Assembly (NCBI RefSeq): GCF_002797685.1
Contig: NZ_PGFH01000001.1
Span: 930,001-994,000, forward strand
Source of the DNA: Salinibacterium amurskyense
Lineage (GTDB): Bacteria > Actinomycetota > Actinomycetes > Actinomycetales > Microbacteriaceae
Direction of reading: 5' to 3'
Length of the DNA: 64,000 bases
This document shows positions 61,407 to 64,000 of this stretch, in pieces (positions within the stretch are counted from its first letter, which is position 1; each line of letters begins with the position of its first letter). A program made the translations under genes and the position numbers. The notes under the pieces were generated by a model. It saw only the letters and a list, made by a program, of their open reading frames with translations, made no database searches and was not told the origin of the DNA.

Positions 61407-63413
61407 CTAGAGTGCGCGAGTGCGGCCGGCAGCGGTATAGATGGCGTCCAAAACCGTAACGTCTTCGATGGTCGGCGGAATGCGGACGTCTTCGCCGTCG
61501 AAGATCTGGCGAATTGTCTTGCGCAAAATTTTGCCTGAGCGGGTCTTGGGCAGTCGCTCGACCACCATCACGTCACGGAAAGCGGCGACGGGCCCGATCA
61601 CTTCACGCACGAGCGCTACGAGCTCGATGGCGAGATCGCTCTCGACGCGGTTGCGGCCATGTTTCATCGTGATGAAAGCCGCGGCCCGCTGACCTTTCAG
61701 CTCGTCGTGAAGTCCGAGCACGGCGCATTCCGCGACATCCGGATGCTGGGAGATCACTTCTTCGAATGACCCCGTCGAGAGGCGGTGCCCGGCAACGTTG
61801 ATGACGTCATCGGTGCGCCCCATCACGAAGAGATAGCCGTCATCGTCGAAGTAACCGGCATCACCGGTGGCGTAGTAGCCGGGGAACTCGGTGAGGTAGG
61901 AATTGGCAAATCTCTCCGCGCTACCCCAAAGACCGATCAGGCCTCCGGGCGGCAGCGGTAGCTGAATCGCGATGTTTCCCTCGGTGCCCGGCTGCGTAAC
62001 GTCGTTACCTTCGCGGTCGAGAATGCGAGGGATGAATCCCGGCATCGGCACGCCGGTTGACCCTGCCTTCGACTCAAGCTGCTGGAGTCCACGAGGGTTG
62101 GCGCAAATGGGCCAGCCCGTCTCGGTCTGCCACCAGTGGTCAACGATGGGAACGCGGATGCCGTCGTTGGCCCAGTGCCACGTTTCGGTATCGAGGCGCT
62201 CGCCGGCGAGGTAGATCGCTTGCAGGCTCGAAGTGTCGTATTTCTCCAGCTCATCGAGCGTGGGATCTTCGCGGCGGATCGCACGCAGCGCGGTGGGTGC
62301 TGTGTAGAGCACGTCGACGCTGTGCTCCTGGATGATGCGCCAGAACGCTCCCGCGTCAGGCGTACCAATCGGCTTTCCCTCGTAGAGCACCGTCGCCGCG
62401 CCGGCGAGTAAAGGGCCGTAAACAATGAAGGAATGACCAACGACCCAGCCGACATCCGACGCTGTGAAAATGGTGCTGTCGTGGCCTACAGCGTAGATAT
62501 TGGTCATGGCCCACTGCAGCGCTACGGCGTAACCGCCCGTGTCGCGCACGACGCCCTTCGGGCTGCCGGTGGTTCCGGAGGTATAGAGAATGTAGAGCGG
62601 GTCTTGAGAGCGCATCTCCACGGGGGCAGCGGCACGAGCTCCGGTTTCTAGCTCGTCCCAGTCCAACCACGCGACATCGAGAGACCCGCCGCTGGCAGTT
62701 CCCGTGGCGTACTCGGTGATGTCGCCGGGGATCTGAGGGCGGTCCTTGACGATGACATGGCGCACGCTTCCGCTGCTGAGCCCAATCGCCTGATGGACGA
62801 TGGGCAGGTATTCCACTTGGCGAGTGGGCTCGAGGCCTCCGGTGGCGGTCACGATGACCGAGGGGGTGGCGTCATTGATGCGCACGGCGAGTTCGTTGGC
62901 GGCGAAGCCTCCGAATACAACCGAATGAACGGCGCCGATGCGCGCGCACGCCAGCATGGCGACCACTGCTTCGGAGATCATGGGCAGGTAGATCAAGACA
63001 CGGTCTCCGGCGCTGACCCCCAGTTCTTGTAGGCCGCCGGCAAACGTGCTGACTCGTTCGAGGAGCTCGGCGTAGGTGAGCACGTTCTGCTCGCCCGTCA
63101 TAGCGGAGTCGGTGATGAGTGCGGGGTTGCTGCCCCGACCCGCGGCGACGTGACGGTCGAGAACGTTGGCGCTCATGTTCATGGTGCCGTCGGCAAACCA
63201 GCACCCCTGATCGGTGCCGGGCTGGTCAGCTTGGCTGGGGGAGGACAGGGTTGGTGGGGTGATCCAGTCAACGCGGTCGGCCTGCTGAAGCCAAAATTCG
63301 TCGGGAGCACTTCTGGAATGCTCGTAGGTTTCAGCGTAAGAACCGCTCTGCTGCCGCAAGCGAGCTGCCGCTGTCTGAGCCGAAACTCGTTCTAGCGAAG
63401 GGGCATCTGGCAT
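61407..63413 (-). CDS. acyl-CoA synthetase, propionyl-CoA synthetase (PrpE)-like
   Basis: A 668-residue AMP-forming ligase that activates propionate or acetate. Core motifs are YTSGTTGSPKG, DVGWVVGHSFIVYGPLL, WWQTETGWP, YATGDAG and the C-terminal catalytic lysine region TRSGKILRKT. The DVGWVVGHSFIVYGPLL form favours PrpE over acetyl-CoA synthetase, but both substrates are possible. The ATG at 63413 has AAAGGAG at spacing; a TTG lies one codon earlier. It leads the prpE-DUF485-actP operon. Confidence 0.9.
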   Translation of the reverse strand: MPDAPSLERVSAQTAAARLRQQSGSYAETYEHSRSAPDEFWLQQADRVDWITPPTLSSPSQADQPGTDQGCWFADGTMNMSANVLDRHVAAGRGSNPALITDSAMTGEQNVLTYAELLERVSTFAGGLQELGVSAGDRVLIYLPMISEAVVAMLACARIGAVHSVVFGGFAANELAVRINDATPSVIVTATGGLEPTRQVEYLPIVHQAIGLSSGSVRHVIVKDRPQIPGDITEYATGTASGGSLDVAWLDWDELETGARAAAPVEMRSQDPLYILYTSGTTGSPKGVVRDTGGYAVALQWAMTNIYAVGHDSTIFTASDVGWVVGHSFIVYGPLLAGAATVLYEGKPIGTPDAGAFWRIIQEHSVDVLYTAPTALRAIRREDPTLDELEKYDTSSLQAIYLAGERLDTETWHWANDGIRVPIVDHWWQTETGWPICANPRGLQQLESKAGSTGVPMPGFIPRILDREGNDVTQPGTEGNIAIQLPLPPGGLIGLWGSAERFANSYLTEFPGYYATGDAGYFDDDGYLFVMGRTDDVINVAGHRLSTGSFEEVISQHPDVAECAVLGLHDELKGQRAAAFITMKHGRNRVESDLAIELVALVREVIGPVAAFRDVMVVERLPKTRSGKILRKTIRQIFDGEDVRIPPTIEDVTVLDAIYTAAGRTRAL

Positions 63414-63451
63414 CAATTTCTCCTTTGAAATGTGAGCTGTGGATTCCCTGC

Positions 63452-63515
63452 GGGGGCTAAAGAATCCCGTGCTAGCCTCAGATTACGGAGGGGCGTACAG
63501 GTCGTAATACCCCCG
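63452..63515. promoter_or_regulatory. candidate RamA-type boxes in the prpE/regulator interval
   Basis: Short G- or C-runs occur at 63452-63456 (GGGGG), 63490-63493 (GGGG) and 63509-63515 (ACCCCCG). RamA in corynebacteria binds single or paired runs of this kind. A GGATTCCC at 63441-63448 mirrors GGGAATCC at 63522-63529. The encoded regulator is RamA-like, so autoregulation and control of prpE are plausible. Confidence 0.35.
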
Positions 63516-63532
63516 AAAGTTGGGAATCCGCA

Positions 63533-64000
63533 ATGGCGCAGATGTCTGAACCGAGTGACTTTGATCTGATCCAGCAAGCCACTCGAGAGATTGCCTCGAG
63601 CACAGGCTTTAGCCTGTCTTTTGGTGGGCTCACCTCCGGTATTGAGCTCACCGTAAACGCCTTCAGCGGCGCACGAACAAGCAATCTCGACGGCCTCAAG
63701 GTGCGAAAAGAGCGTGGGCTCGGCGGTTTGGCAATGGCTCACCGAAGCCCACGTTTTACGCGCGACTACGAGCGTGCCAGCGACATTACGCACGACTACG
63801 ACAGCGCAGTTTTGGGCGAAGGTGTCGTGTCTCTGCTGGCTATCCCCATCATTGCCGGGGGCACGTTGCGCGGGCTGATCTATGCCGGATCACACTCTCT
63901 CGTCGAGCCTGATGCGGCGGCGGCCAGGCCCGCAGTGGCCATCGCTGCAGCGCTGGGCAACGAGCTCGCGATTCGGGATGAAGTAACGCGGCGCATGGTG
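63533..64000 (+). CDS. GAF-domain regulator, RamA-like (partial, N-terminal 156 codons)
   Basis: The gene runs off the right end. The visible part is a GAF-like domain: SSTGFSLSFGGLTSG, then LKVRKERGLGGLAMAHRSP, then GVVSLLAIPIIAGGTLRGLIYAGS. This arrangement is that of the N-terminal half of RamA-type LuxR regulators, which control acetate metabolism. A C-terminal LuxR helix-turn-helix would be expected outside the window. It is divergent from the prpE-DUF485-actP operon, which supports the assignment. The ATG at 63533 follows GGGAATC. Confidence 0.65.
   Translation, partial: MAQMSEPSDFDLIQQATREIASSTGFSLSFGGLTSGIELTVNAFSGARTSNLDGLKVRKERGLGGLAMAHRSPRFTRDYERASDITHDYDSAVLGEGVVSLLAIPIIAGGTLRGLIYAGSHSLVEPDAAAARPAVAIAAALGNELAIRDEVTRRMV

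Overview
The window looks like chromosomal DNA from a high-GC actinobacterium, most likely of the family Microbacteriaceae. The evidence is the strong G/C third-position bias, frequent GTG starts, probable leaderless starts, and a set of actinobacterial housekeeping genes: DUF3263, LytR_C, GroEL2 under CIRCE operators, DapC, mycobacterial-type SerC, an IdeR/DtxR regulator, DUF2530, DUF3027-like, a bacterial XPB helicase and a GlpR/SepX-like protein. I see no phage, insertion sequence, CRISPR array or rRNA.

Layout. 1-5.4 kb: end of a probable ROK gene, then a nitrate/sulfonate-type ABC importer, a Gfo/Idh/MocA oxidoreductase and a cytoplasmic sulfatase. 5.4-7.2 kb: a DGPF/YCII protein and an ECF42-type sigma factor, with a matching promoter motif. 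7.2-11.3 kb: YdeI-like protein, two tandem zinc alcohol dehydrogenases, DapC. 11.6-16.6 kb: tRNA-Thr, DMT exporter, MsrB, GNAT, an HtaA heme protein facing a HmuT-like lipoprotein, DUF3263, LytR_C. 16.6-18.8 kb: groL behind four CIRCE-like operators. 18.8-22 kb: orphan WXG100 protein and an OmpR-type two-component system. 22-29.2 kb: XPB helicase and partner, cold-shock protein, acidic DUF3027-like protein, DUF2530, SerC, IdeR. 29.2-32.3 kb: a possible structured RNA with an intrinsic terminator, HNH protein, CHAP protein, tRNA-Arg, DUF421 protein.

32.4-39.9 kb is the most striking region. A GlpP-type glycerol-3-phosphate-responsive antiterminator is followed by a leader with a long terminator hairpin and U-tract. 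Behind it lie three GDPD genes and a complete Ugp-like ABC importer, nearly all joined by 4-base ATGA overlaps. The middle GDPD has lost its catalytic residues. The layout implies import and hydrolysis of glycerophosphodiesters under antitermination control.

40-44.4 kb: MacB/FtsX-type ABC exporter divergent from a NarL-type two-component system. 44.5-49.5 kb: SDR oxidoreductase, ammonium transporter, PdxH, NhaA, a cysteine-free A-type-like protein. 49.5-55 kb: a coiled-coil membrane protein resembling the C-terminal part of TPM proteins, and a 1265-residue helicase-like protein with degenerate ATPase motifs. 55-59.1 kb: MscL, FmdB-like, 5-FTHF cyclo-ligase, GalU, RimJ-like, GlpR/SepX-like. 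59.3-64 kb: an acetate/propionate unit (PrpE, DUF485, ActP) divergent from a GAF regulator resembling RamA, which runs off the end.
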